DNA of 11,495 nucleotides from Christensenella sp. UBA1262 (GTDB taxonomy: Bacteria; Bacillota; Clostridia; Christensenellales; CAG-917). Each line of letters opens with the position of its first letter. Position 1 is the stretch's first letter. The notes below the pieces were generated by a model, which was not told where the DNA came from, did no database searches, and saw only the letters and a program-made list of their open reading frames with translations. This document shows, piece after piece, positions 1-6,022 of this stretch. Made by a program: the position numbers and the translations under genes. The stretch spans positions 11,746 to 23,240 of the forward strand of contig DBVO01000038.1 in the NCBI GenBank assembly GCA_002308215.1, written 5' to 3'.

Positions 1-8
1 TTCAAAGA

Positions 9-191
9 TTAGTCATTGTTTTTTTGAACGACTTGCTCGCCATCATAGTATCCGCATTTTGGGCAAACTTGGTGGCTCTTCTTAAGTTCGTGACATTGTG
101 GGCACTCTACAAGACCTGGTGTCTTGACCTTCCAATTTGCAAAACGTGAATTGGTTTTGGATTTTGAAACTTTATTTTTTGGAACTGCCAT
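9..191 (-). CDS. rpmF: 50S ribosomal protein L32 (bL32)
   Basis: A 60-residue basic protein of the bL32 family, a small component of the large ribosomal subunit. It starts MAVPKNKVSKSK, the usual MAVPK-type N-terminus, and carries a zinc ribbon built from CPQC (about residues 30-33) and CPKC (about residues 43-46), so this is the zinc-binding (C+) form rather than a zinc-independent paralogue. Length is normal for the family. The ATG at 189-191 is preceded by a strong GGAGG at 200-204 with eight bases between. It lies downstream of pta-ackA on the same strand, but a strong stem-loop and its own consensus promoter lie between, so it is probably transcribed largely independently. The DUF177 (YceD/YlbN) gene that commonly precedes rpmF in Bacillota is absent: only 147 bases separate it from ackA. 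Confidence 0.97.
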   Translation of the reverse strand: MAVPKNKVSKSKTNSRFANWKVKTPGLVECPQCHELKKSHQVCPKCGYYDGEQVVQKNND

Positions 192-237
192 CTATCTATC
201 CTCCGAATTGTTTTCACTCATTTATACAGCATTATTG

Positions 238-300
238 ATTATATAAAATAAACAATAAGTTGTCAAACGCTTTTTAAATATTGCGATTATTTTCTTTTTT
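238..300 (-). promoter_or_regulatory. Perfect-consensus housekeeping promoter for rpmF, with A-tract UP-like element
   Basis: Read on the minus strand, TTGACA (261-266) is followed after exactly 17 bases by TATAAT (238-243). Both hexamers and the spacer match the SigA/sigma-70 optimum. Just upstream (267-300) lies an A-rich stretch with A6 and A5 runs, positioned like an UP element. Transcription would start near 231, giving a leader of about 40 bases with the GGAGG at 200-204. It is one of the strongest-looking promoters in the window and is expected to drive rpmF at ribosomal-protein levels. Confidence 0.9.
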
Positions 301-301
301 G

Positions 302-332
302 CTCGGAAACGGGCTGTTTCCCCGCTTCCGAG
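302..332 (-). other. Strong stem-loop between ackA and rpmF without a U-tract
   Basis: Arms at 302-313 and 321-332 form a 12-bp stem with a 7-base loop (314-320). In minus-strand RNA all 12 positions pair, one being G-U (325 with 309). In plus-strand RNA that position is an A-C mismatch, so the structure appears to belong to the pta-ackA transcript. It begins six bases after the ackA stop codon. What follows on the minus strand is A-rich (the UP-like region of rpmF), not U-rich, so it is not a canonical intrinsic terminator. It may mark or protect the 3' end of pta-ackA mRNA, or act with another termination factor. Confidence 0.7.
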
Positions 333-338
333 ATGATA

Positions 339-1529
339 TTAAAGAACAAGTTCTTTTGTTTCTCTAGCGATTGAAAGTTCTTCGTTTGTTGGAAGAATAA
401 GAACCTTAACTTTGCTGTTTGGTTTAGAAATAAATCTAACGCCATCTTCTCTGCCTTTATTTGCTTCGAAGTCAAAGTCAACTCCTAAGTATTCCATATC
501 GCTCATAACAAGTTCGCGCATATAGTCACTGTGTTCACCGATACCACCTGTAAACACGATTGCATCAACACCATTCAATGTGGCTGCAAATGCGCCAATA
601 TATTTTTTAATACGATAAGCTGTAATATCAACTGCGAGTTTAGCCTTTTCATTGCCTTCTTTAATTGCACTTTCAAGGTCACGCATATCTGATGAAAGTT
701 CGCTTACGCCAAGCATACCGCACTTTTTGTTCAAAAATTGAACAACTTCATCTGCTGGGATGTTTAATTTTTTTCTCATGAAATCAATTGCAGCTGGATC
801 AATGTCACCAGATCTTGTACCCATAACAAGACCTTCAAGTGGTGTGAATCCCATTGTTGTATCTTGGCATTTTCCATCTTTAACAGCTGAGATTGAAGAA
901 CCATTTCCAAGGTGGCAGATAATGATCTTAGCATCCTTTCTACCAAGCAATTTGATTGTTTCTTCACTTACGAATTTATGAGATGTGCCGTGGAAACCAT
1001 ATTTACGGATTTTGTATTGATCATATGCTGCATATGGAATGCCATACATATATGCTTTTGGAGGCATTGTGCTATGGAATGTTGTATCAAATACTAAAAC
1101 CATAGGAACACCTGGCATAACTTCTCTACAGCTCTTAATGCAAGCGATGTTGCCTGGCATATGGAGTGGGCCAAGTTCTGCATTCTTTTCGCAGATACGG
1201 ATGACTTCGTCATCAACAACAACTGAATGCTTGAAATCTTCACCACTGTGGAGAACTCTGTGACCAACAGCGGAAATTTCTTTTGTTGACTTAATTGCAC
1301 CATACTTTTCATCAACCATTGCTTTCAAAACAAGGTTGATTGCATCTGTATGATCTTTCATGTCTTGCTTAATGTTGAGCGTTCTACCATCAGCTGTCTT
1401 TTGTGTAAGTTCGCTGCCTGGGAAAGTAATACGTTCGCAGAGACCTTTAAGAAGAACACCTTCGGTCTCCATATCAATAAGTTGATATTTGAGTGATGAA
1501 CTGCCTGCGTTAATAACAAGTATTTTCAT
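339..1529 (-). CDS. ackA: Acetate kinase
   Basis: Acetate kinase (ASKHA superfamily, cytosolic) interconverts acetyl-phosphate + ADP and acetate + ATP, the substrate-level phosphorylation step of acetate fermentation. The protein has 396 residues, a normal length. It begins MKILVINAGSSSLK, giving the N7/S10/S12/K14 phosphate and Mg-binding cluster. Other visible family residues are R91 (GHRVLHSG), H123 (PLHMPGN), D148 (FDTTFH), H180 (YGFHGTSH), the HLGNG loop at 206-210, R239 (MGTRSGDIDP), the GGIGEH nucleotide loop at 328-333, and E383 (PTNEE). All catalytic positions known from the Methanosarcina enzyme appear intact. The ATG at 1527-1529 is preceded by AGGAG (1536-1540), and only 12 bases separate it from the pta stop, so the two genes form one operon with pta upstream. 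Confidence 0.98.
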   Translation of the reverse strand: MKILVINAGSSSLKYQLIDMETEGVLLKGLCERITFPGSELTQKTADGRTLNIKQDMKDHTDAINLVLKAMVDEKYGAIKSTKEISAVGHRVLHSGEDFKHSVVVDDEVIRICEKNAELGPLHMPGNIACIKSCREVMPGVPMVLVFDTTFHSTMPPKAYMYGIPYAAYDQYKIRKYGFHGTSHKFVSEETIKLLGRKDAKIIICHLGNGSSISAVKDGKCQDTTMGFTPLEGLVMGTRSGDIDPAAIDFMRKKLNIPADEVVQFLNKKCGMLGVSELSSDMRDLESAIKEGNEKAKLAVDITAYRIKKYIGAFAATLNGVDAIVFTGGIGEHSDYMRELVMSDMEYLGVDFDFEANKGREDGVRFISKPNSKVKVLILPTNEELSIARETKELVL

Positions 1530-1541
1530 GTTTATCTCCTA

Positions 1542-2540
1542 TTATTTGACTGATTGAAGAGCTGTGATTGCTGCAACAGCTGCGATATCTTCTGCTACGC
1601 AGCCTCTTGACAAATCGTTAACTGGAAGTGCAAGACCTTGCATGATTGGGCCAATTGCCATGCAATTGCCAAAACGTTGTGCAAGTTTGTAACCAATGTT
1701 GCCTGCATCGAGATTTGGAAATACGAGAACGTTTGCTTGACCTGCAACTGGGCTATCTCCTGCCTTTTGCTTTGCAACGCTATCAACAAGTGATGCATCG
1801 AGTTGAAGTTCGCCATCAACACAGATTTCTGGATGTTGTTCACGAACTTTTGCATATGCAGAACGAACCTTTTCTACAGATTCATGATTTGCACTACCCT
1901 TTGTTGAGAATGAAAGCATAGCAATCTTTGGTTCCATTTCGCAAATCTTCTTTGCTGAGTCTGCTGCTGCTACTACGATATCCTTAAGTTGATCATCTGT
2001 TGGGTATGGAATAACTGCGCAATCTGAGAAGATGTATGCAGGATATTTCTTATACTTGAATTCTTCTGGTGGAACCATAACAAAGCAACTTGAAACTGAG
2101 CTGATGCCAGGAGCTGCCTTAATAACTTGGAAAGCTGCGCGAGATACATCTGCTGAACTAAATACTGCGCCGCCAACTACACCATCAACATCGCCACGCT
2201 TCAAAGCAACACATGCAAAGAACATATTGTTGGAGCTAACAATTTGAAGAGCTTGCTCTTCAGTCATTCCTTTTGCTTTGCGGAGTTCATAAAGTGTGTT
2301 TGCATAATCTTTTGTATGTGCACTTGTCTTTGGATCATCAAATGCTACACCATTAAGATCAACTTCTGGGAACTTTGCTTTGATTTCATCTTCGTTGCCG
2401 ATGAGAACGACTTTGCAAACGCCTTTCTTTGTAAGGATTTCTGCGGCCTTAGCTGCTCTTACATCAAATCCTTCTGCGAGTGCGATTGTCTTGCCAAGTA
2501 AACTTGCTCTTTTCATAAGGTTTTCAACAAATTCTGTCAT
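1542..2540 (-). CDS. pta: Phosphate acetyltransferase
   Basis: Phosphotransacetylase converts acetyl-CoA + phosphate to acetyl-phosphate + CoA and feeds AckA directly downstream. The 332-residue product is the short class I form: a PTA_PTB catalytic domain with no N-terminal DRTGG or P-loop regulatory extension. Supporting motifs are LAEGFDVRAAKAA (21-33), GVVGGAVFSSADVSRAA (120-136), FSTKGSANHE (211-220), DGELQLDAS (242-250), VFPNLDAGNIGYK (273-285), and the active-site segment NDLSRGC (308-314) with S311/R312. I chose the ATG at 2538-2540 because it gives the family N-terminus (MTEFVENLMKR) and has GGAG at 2546-2549. The frame stays open upstream to 2741, but that extension crosses the promoter and the start of tmcAL and has no family similarity. 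A 7-bp inverted repeat (2554-2570) lies in its leader. Confidence 0.97.
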   Translation of the reverse strand: MTEFVENLMKRASLLGKTIALAEGFDVRAAKAAEILTKKGVCKVVLIGNEDEIKAKFPEVDLNGVAFDDPKTSAHTKDYANTLYELRKAKGMTEEQALQIVSSNNMFFACVALKRGDVDGVVGGAVFSSADVSRAAFQVIKAAPGISSVSSCFVMVPPEEFKYKKYPAYIFSDCAVIPYPTDDQLKDIVVAAADSAKKICEMEPKIAMLSFSTKGSANHESVEKVRSAYAKVREQHPEICVDGELQLDASLVDSVAKQKAGDSPVAGQANVLVFPNLDAGNIGYKLAQRFGNCMAIGPIMQGLALPVNDLSRGCVAEDIAAVAAITALQSVK

Positions 2541-2553
2541 AAACACTCCAAAA

Positions 2554-2570
2554 TGCAAATAACATTTGCA
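2554..2570. repeat. 7-bp inverted repeat in the pta leader / tmcAL -35 region
   Basis: TGCAAAT (2554-2560), three bases, then ATTTGCA (2564-2570), a perfect inverted repeat. On the minus strand it falls in the predicted 5' leader of pta and ends four bases before the GGAG ribosome-binding site, so it could form a small hairpin there. On the plus strand its right arm overlaps the TTGCAA -35 box assigned to tmcAL, so as DNA it could equally be an operator. Its TTGCAAT core (2566-2572) recurs in the palindrome at 2634-2647. Confidence 0.5.
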
Positions 2571-2593
2571 ATTATTTAATATTTGACTATAAT
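2566..2593 (+). promoter_or_regulatory. Predicted SigA-type promoter for the tmcAL operon
   Basis: TTGCAA (2566-2571), a 16-base spacer, then a perfect TATAAT (2588-2593). Transcription would begin near 2600, leaving a leader of about 70 bases before the TTG start of tmcAL. A second TATAAT sits immediately downstream (2594-2599) but has no good -35 partner. The -10 box overlaps the -10 box of the pta promoter on the other strand. Confidence 0.6.
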
Positions 2594-2620
2594 TATAATT
2601 AATCAAGAAAGAAAAATCAA
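2592..2620 (-). promoter_or_regulatory. Predicted SigA-type promoter for pta-ackA
   Basis: On the minus strand, TTGATT (2615-2620), exactly 17 bases, then a perfect TATAAT (2592-2597). The start point would be near 2585, giving a leader of about 44 bases to the pta ATG. It shares two bases of its -10 box with the oppositely directed tmcAL promoter, so polymerase should not be able to open both at once. Confidence 0.7.
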
Positions 2621-2633
2621 GAGAAATGCATGC

Positions 2634-2647
2634 CAAATTGCAATTTG
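2634..2647. promoter_or_regulatory. 14-bp perfect palindrome, candidate operator
   Basis: CAAATTGCAATTTG is perfectly self-complementary over 14 bp. It lies between the predicted tmcAL transcription start (about 2600) and its ribosome-binding site (2655-2662), and just upstream of the -35 box of the pta promoter. A dimeric regulator bound here could therefore affect both directions. It shares TTGCAAT (2638-2644) with 2566-2572 on the far side of the -10 boxes. The cognate regulator is not evident from sequence; the LuxR-type regulator encoded in the same operon is one candidate. Confidence 0.45.
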
Positions 2648-2654
2648 TTTTGCT

Positions 2655-2662
2655 AAAAGGAG
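2655..2662 (+). promoter_or_regulatory. Strong ribosome-binding site that fixes the TTG start of tmcAL
   Basis: AAAAGGAG ends six bases before TTG at 2669-2671. No in-frame ATG nearby would give the conserved KITAIIAEYNPFHNGH N-terminus, so the site decides the start codon. Confidence 0.85.
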
Positions 2663-2668
2663 CACAAA

Positions 2669-3763
2669 TTGAAAATAACTGCAATAATCGCCGAATATAA
2701 CCCATTTCATAATGGTCATTTGAAGCAATTAAAGACTGCAAAGCGCGAGACGGAAGCCGACGCGCTTGTTGTTCTTATGAGCGGTAGTTTTACTGAGCGT
2801 GGCGATTTGTGTGTAGCAGATAAATTCACTCGTGCTAACTGGGCTTTACAAGCAGGCGCAGATCTTGTTTTAGAACTTCCAACAGTATATTCCCTTTCTT
2901 CTGCACCAAAATTTGCACAAAGTGCAATCAAAACTCTGTCAATGCTAGGAGAATATACCCTTTCATTTGGCACAGAAGCAGAAGAACTTGAAGGCCTCAG
3001 TATGGCTGCAGAATTCTTGCAGAGCGAATCTAATGACGTCTCAAACTTGCTAAAAGGCTTTTTGAGCGAAGGATACTCTGTTGCTAAGTCTAGAACCCTA
3101 GCGTTAGACAAAGTGCGCCCAGACGTCTCAAACATGCTTAAAACGCCTAACAATATACTTGCTGTTGAATACATGAAAGCTGGCGCAGTATATGGAGACA
3201 AAGTACAATATCATCAAGTTCCAAGAAAACCTGATGACATGAAAAAATATGCTTCTTCAACTAAAATTCGTGAAATGCTATATTCAGGCGAAGATGTATC
3301 AAAACTTGTTCCAGAATATGTCAAGTTGGATGATGTTATTGATATTTCCAAATACAATATGATTTCAACGTATGCTCTCCGTTCAATGAATGCTGAGCAA
3401 CTAAAAGAAATTGCTAATATTTCTGAAGGAATGGAAAATCGTATAGCTAAAACAGATTTCGAAAGTATGGATGATGTTTTAAACTTAACATCCAAGCGTT
3501 ATACAAGATCAACCATCAAACGAATTGCAGCTAGTGCTACAGTAGGTTTAACAAAAGAACTCGTGTCACTTGCAGACAATGAAAAGCCATATTGCACAGT
3601 ACTTGCTGTTAGGCCATCAAAGCGCAAAGCGCTTTTCCCTATTCTTGCTAATGCTGATGGCTATTTCTTCTTCAAGTCTAGTGACGCTGAAAAAGATTGT
3701 CCAGTTCGTCCACTTGTAGATCTTGATGAAAAAGCACTTAAAATTCAAAAACTATGTAAATAG
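2669..3763 (+). CDS. tmcAL: tRNA(Met) cytidine acetate ligase TmcAL
   Basis: TmcAL (formerly YlbM; nucleotidyltransferase superfamily) makes N4-acetylcytidine at wobble position 34 of elongator tRNA(Met). It uses acetate and ATP through an acetyl-adenylate, and so supports accurate AUG versus AUA reading. The product has 364 residues, slightly short of the roughly 400 usual. The N-terminus KITAIIAEYNPFHNGHLKQL holds the HxGH nucleotidyl-transfer motif (H14, H17). Next come a SGSFTERGD segment (39-47), the family block GADLVLELP (69-77), and PNNILAVEYMKAG (about 161-173), with a helical C-terminal half ending in the usual D..A...L-type tail. Translation starts at TTG (2669-2671): this gives the exact family N-terminus and has AAAAGGAG at 2655-2662, six bases upstream. 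It is divergent from pta-ackA, and its stop overlaps the ribosome-binding site of the response regulator, so it heads the signalling operon. Confidence 0.95.
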   Translation: MKITAIIAEYNPFHNGHLKQLKTAKRETEADALVVLMSGSFTERGDLCVADKFTRANWALQAGADLVLELPTVYSLSSAPKFAQSAIKTLSMLGEYTLSFGTEAEELEGLSMAAEFLQSESNDVSNLLKGFLSEGYSVAKSRTLALDKVRPDVSNMLKTPNNILAVEYMKAGAVYGDKVQYHQVPRKPDDMKKYASSTKIREMLYSGEDVSKLVPEYVKLDDVIDISKYNMISTYALRSMNAEQLKEIANISEGMENRIAKTDFESMDDVLNLTSKRYTRSTIKRIAASATVGLTKELVSLADNEKPYCTVLAVRPSKRKALFPILANADGYFFFKSSDAEKDCPVRPLVDLDEKALKIQKLCK

Positions 3764-3771
3764 GTGATCAA

Positions 3772-4386
3772 ATGAAACTTGTTTTGTGTGAAGACCAAAA
3801 AATATTACTTGATGGGCTTGCCTCTACACTTGCCAAAGCTGAAGGATTTGAAATTGTTGCAACTGTATCAAATGCAAACAAAATAATCGAGGTTTTGCGC
3901 AAAAACAAAGTTGATGCAGTATTATCCGACATCATTACTGATGAAAACAAAAATTTCCTTCAATGCGTTGAAGAAATTAAAGCAGAATTCCCAAGCATCA
4001 AACTTTTGGCAATTACAGGTTTCCCTGACATTACATTTATGGAAGATGCAAAAAAAGTTGGCGTTGATTCTTTTGTTTACAAAAACATTTTCACAGAAGA
4101 ATTAGTAGCGGTTATTAAGAATACTTGCGCCGGTTATAGTGTATATCCAAATACCGATAAAGTTAAAAACATGCTCTTTGCATCACTTTCCGAATTAGAA
4201 CTTACTATTTTGAGGATGTATTGCAATGGTAAAGAACGTGATGAAATTGCACAAGAACTTTACCTATCTAAGTCATCTATTAAATCATACGTATCATCTA
4301 TTTTACAAAAAACTGGTTTCACATCAATGGCACGTGCTGCTATTTATGCGGTTTCAACCGGATTAATTTTTACAGACAATGATTAA
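3772..4386 (+). CDS. NarL/LuxR-family response regulator
   Basis: A 204-residue two-component transcription regulator. The receiver domain (about 1-120) has the acidic pair E7/D8 (LCEDQK), phospho-acceptor D53 (AVLSDIIT), switch T82 (LAITGF) and K104 (VYKN), so it looks phosphorylatable. The C-terminus (about 139-199) is a LuxR-type helix-turn-helix: LSELELTILRMYCNGKERDE, then IAQELYLSKSSIKSYVSSIL, with the family pattern EIA..L..S..TIK.Y...I although the recognition helix is unusually serine-rich. The ATG at 3772 has AGGTGA at 3762-3767, which overlaps the tmcAL stop; the gap is eight bases. Its own stop overlaps the next gene by eight bases. Its partner is most likely the kinase at 6015-7364. 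The target is unknown; the palindromes in the pta/tmcAL control region are plausible sites (inference). Confidence 0.93.
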   Translation: MKLVLCEDQKILLDGLASTLAKAEGFEIVATVSNANKIIEVLRKNKVDAVLSDIITDENKNFLQCVEEIKAEFPSIKLLAITGFPDITFMEDAKKVGVDSFVYKNIFTEELVAVIKNTCAGYSVYPNTDKVKNMLFASLSELELTILRMYCNGKERDEIAQELYLSKSSIKSYVSSILQKTGFTSMARAAIYAVSTGLIFTDND

Positions 4387-6022
4387 ACAACGCACAATAA
4401 TTATGTCCGCATGTGCAATACTTTTGTTTGCGCTTGCGTATACGCTTGCGACAGTATTCCCTGTTGGCTCGCTTGTAGGTGGAGGTGCTGATTATATCAT
4501 CACTCTTTTCGCCTCTTTTTTATTGTTATTTTGGGGCGTTACTATGTCATATCGCGTTCAGTACACTCGCCAAAGAGCAATTCTGAATCTGATTATCATT
4601 GTTTCGTTTTTGTGGATAATTTTGCGTTTTGTAAAATGGTTACCAAATTATATCCCACTTGCAAAGTATTCGGATTATGTCTACTATCTTCCGATGACAA
4701 TTATTCCAGCATTATTCCTCACATTTTGCATAGAAAACTTCACTCCTAATTTAAAACACAAAAGGATTCTTTACATTATCATGTATGCAATTGTCTTGTT
4801 TTTCTTCATCATGGCAATGACAAATGACTTGCATGGATTGGTATATAAAAACTATGTTTTTGGCCTTGATGAAAATGGTGTTCCTTCTGCAAGATATCCT
4901 AAGTATTCGTATAATATAGTTCACTATTTCGATATGGCATTTATAGTTTTGTGTGTGTTGTCTGCACTATTTGTAATCATATTTGTTTCCCGTGGACAAC
5001 TAACTGCTAAAGCAATTATTCTACCATTAATAATTGTCATATTATCAAGCGTATATTTTACACTTTATTCCATAGGAATAAGTTTCATGCGTTCCACATT
5101 ATTCCTCAAAGACTTTGCGCTTATGTCTGTCATATTGTTACAGGCCGCTATTGAGGTTATGTTGGATACTGGTTTGGTTCAAAACAATGGTCGATATGTT
5201 AATCACTTTGAAAACTCTTCCCTCCCTATGTGCATATATGACGAAAACGGGAAAATGCTTTATAAGAGTGAAAAATTTAATGCTAAAAGATATAAAAATC
5301 AAGATCCAAAATTTCGCTATAATGAACAAACAATAGGCAAATATGAACTTGTTGTTGAAGAAGATTTAACCGAAATTATTTCTCTTAAAGACAAAATTAC
5401 TCAAGAAAACAACGAGCTTGAACAAACAAATGAGCTCTTACAAAAGATGATTGAAGTTGCCAGGGACAGCACCTCCCTTACATTTAGGTTGTCATTAATT
5501 AATGAAATTGAAAACTCAATTGGCAAATCTCGAGCTGAACTTGATGAAATGATAGCAACACTCCCAGACGAAATTACAAAAGAGAATCAAAATGAAGTCA
5601 AAAAAACTCTCGGTAAGATTGCTCTTTGCCTAGGATATATGAAACAAAAATGCATGCTCTTGTTAGGTGCTAAAGAGAAAAAATCCCTCTCTGCTGATGC
5701 ATTTAAACTCCTTTTAAATGTTATATCTCATGACATCCAAAGTGTAGGATTCAAAGAAGTTGGCGCAGCAATTAACAGTAATGAAGAAGTAAGTTTCACT
5801 TTTGCACTTGCAGTAAATGAGTTTGCTAATGAATTAGCAAAAGCATATGCATTTTTAGATCTTGATGCGTTAATAATAATTAATCCTCAAAAATTATCTT
5901 GCATATTTGAACTTGAAGGCAAAAAAATAAAATCCCAACCTATTTCAGTGTCTGGAGCGGATATACAATTCAAGTCTCAAGATAATGGTTTACGCGTTAT
6001 AATGGAGGTGCAAAATGCCTGA
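4379..6022 (+). CDS. 7TM histidine-kinase-like sensor, probable pseudokinase
   Basis: A 547-residue membrane protein. Hydrophobic segments lie near 7-28, 38-57, 69-86, 103-119, 130-147, 184-204 and 210-230 (243-261 is also hydrophobic). TNDLHGLVY (148-156) matches the N-terminal 7TM region of histidine kinases (HisKA_7TM type). Then come a PAS-like segment (about 275-330), a glutamate/glutamine-rich coiled coil (about 325-365), and DHp/ATPase-like regions (about 366-547). Lined up with the next gene's product, the H-box region LHDELAQHL corresponds to LINEIENSI (no histidine), the N-box EMSTNAIKHA to EFANELAKAY (N replaced by E, H by A), and the GNGL lid region is missing. Its final 19 residues before the tail still align with the GGTLDI block. 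The ATG (4379-4381) overlaps the regulator's stop by eight bases and has no visible Shine-Dalgarno, so translation is probably coupled. It probably senses a signal and acts through the partner kinase (inference). Confidence 0.8.
   Translation: MIKQRTIIMSACAILLFALAYTLATVFPVGSLVGGGADYIITLFASFLLLFWGVTMSYRVQYTRQRAILNLIIIVSFLWIILRFVKWLPNYIPLAKYSDYVYYLPMTIIPALFLTFCIENFTPNLKHKRILYIIMYAIVLFFFIMAMTNDLHGLVYKNYVFGLDENGVPSARYPKYSYNIVHYFDMAFIVLCVLSALFVIIFVSRGQLTAKAIILPLIIVILSSVYFTLYSIGISFMRSTLFLKDFALMSVILLQAAIEVMLDTGLVQNNGRYVNHFENSSLPMCIYDENGKMLYKSEKFNAKRYKNQDPKFRYNEQTIGKYELVVEEDLTEIISLKDKITQENNELEQTNELLQKMIEVARDSTSLTFRLSLINEIENSIGKSRAELDEMIATLPDEITKENQNEVKKTLGKIALCLGYMKQKCMLLLGAKEKKSLSADAFKLLLNVISHDIQSVGFKEVGAAINSNEEVSFTFALAVNEFANELAKAYAFLDLDALIIINPQKLSCIFELEGKKIKSQPISVSGADIQFKSQDNGLRVIMEVQNA
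6004..6008 (+). promoter_or_regulatory. Strong internal ribosome-binding site for the second kinase gene
   Basis: GGAGG lies within the last codons of the preceding gene, six bases before the ATG at 6015-6017. By contrast, the gene at 4379 has no recognisable site, so the two sensor proteins may be made in unequal amounts. Confidence 0.8.

Noticed and set aside
192..221. Nine-codon leader frame whose TAG abuts the rpmF ATG
   Set aside because: No ribosome-binding site of its own and no amino-acid bias suggesting attenuation; it contains the rpmF GGAGG, so it is probably chance.
301..332. Calling the ackA-rpmF stem-loop an intrinsic terminator
   Set aside because: Neither strand has a U-run after the stem; the T-run on the plus strand is before, not after, the hairpin.
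2541..2741. Upstream in-frame extension of pta adding 67 residues
   Set aside because: It runs through both promoters and into the tmcAL start, has no resemblance to Pta N-termini, and the ATG at 2538-2540 gives the family start with a ribosome-binding site.
3035..3142. Repeated 12-base GACGTCTCAAAC at 3035-3046 and 3122-3133 in tmcAL
   Set aside because: Both encode a DVSN.LK helix segment in frame; a short coincidental or helical repeat within a normal family protein, with no sign of a mobile or regulatory element.
2716..3201. 161-codon open frame on the minus strand inside tmcAL
   Set aside because: Antisense to a well-supported gene, serine-rich low-quality translation, no recognisable domain and no convincing start context.
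5796..6022. Frameshift explanation for the missing kinase boxes in the 4379-6022 product
   Set aside because: The frame stays open with sensible coding bias, the final segment still aligns with the GGTLDI region of the neighbour, and the ends overlap both neighbours by eight bases. The loss appears spread over several motifs and not due to one indel.
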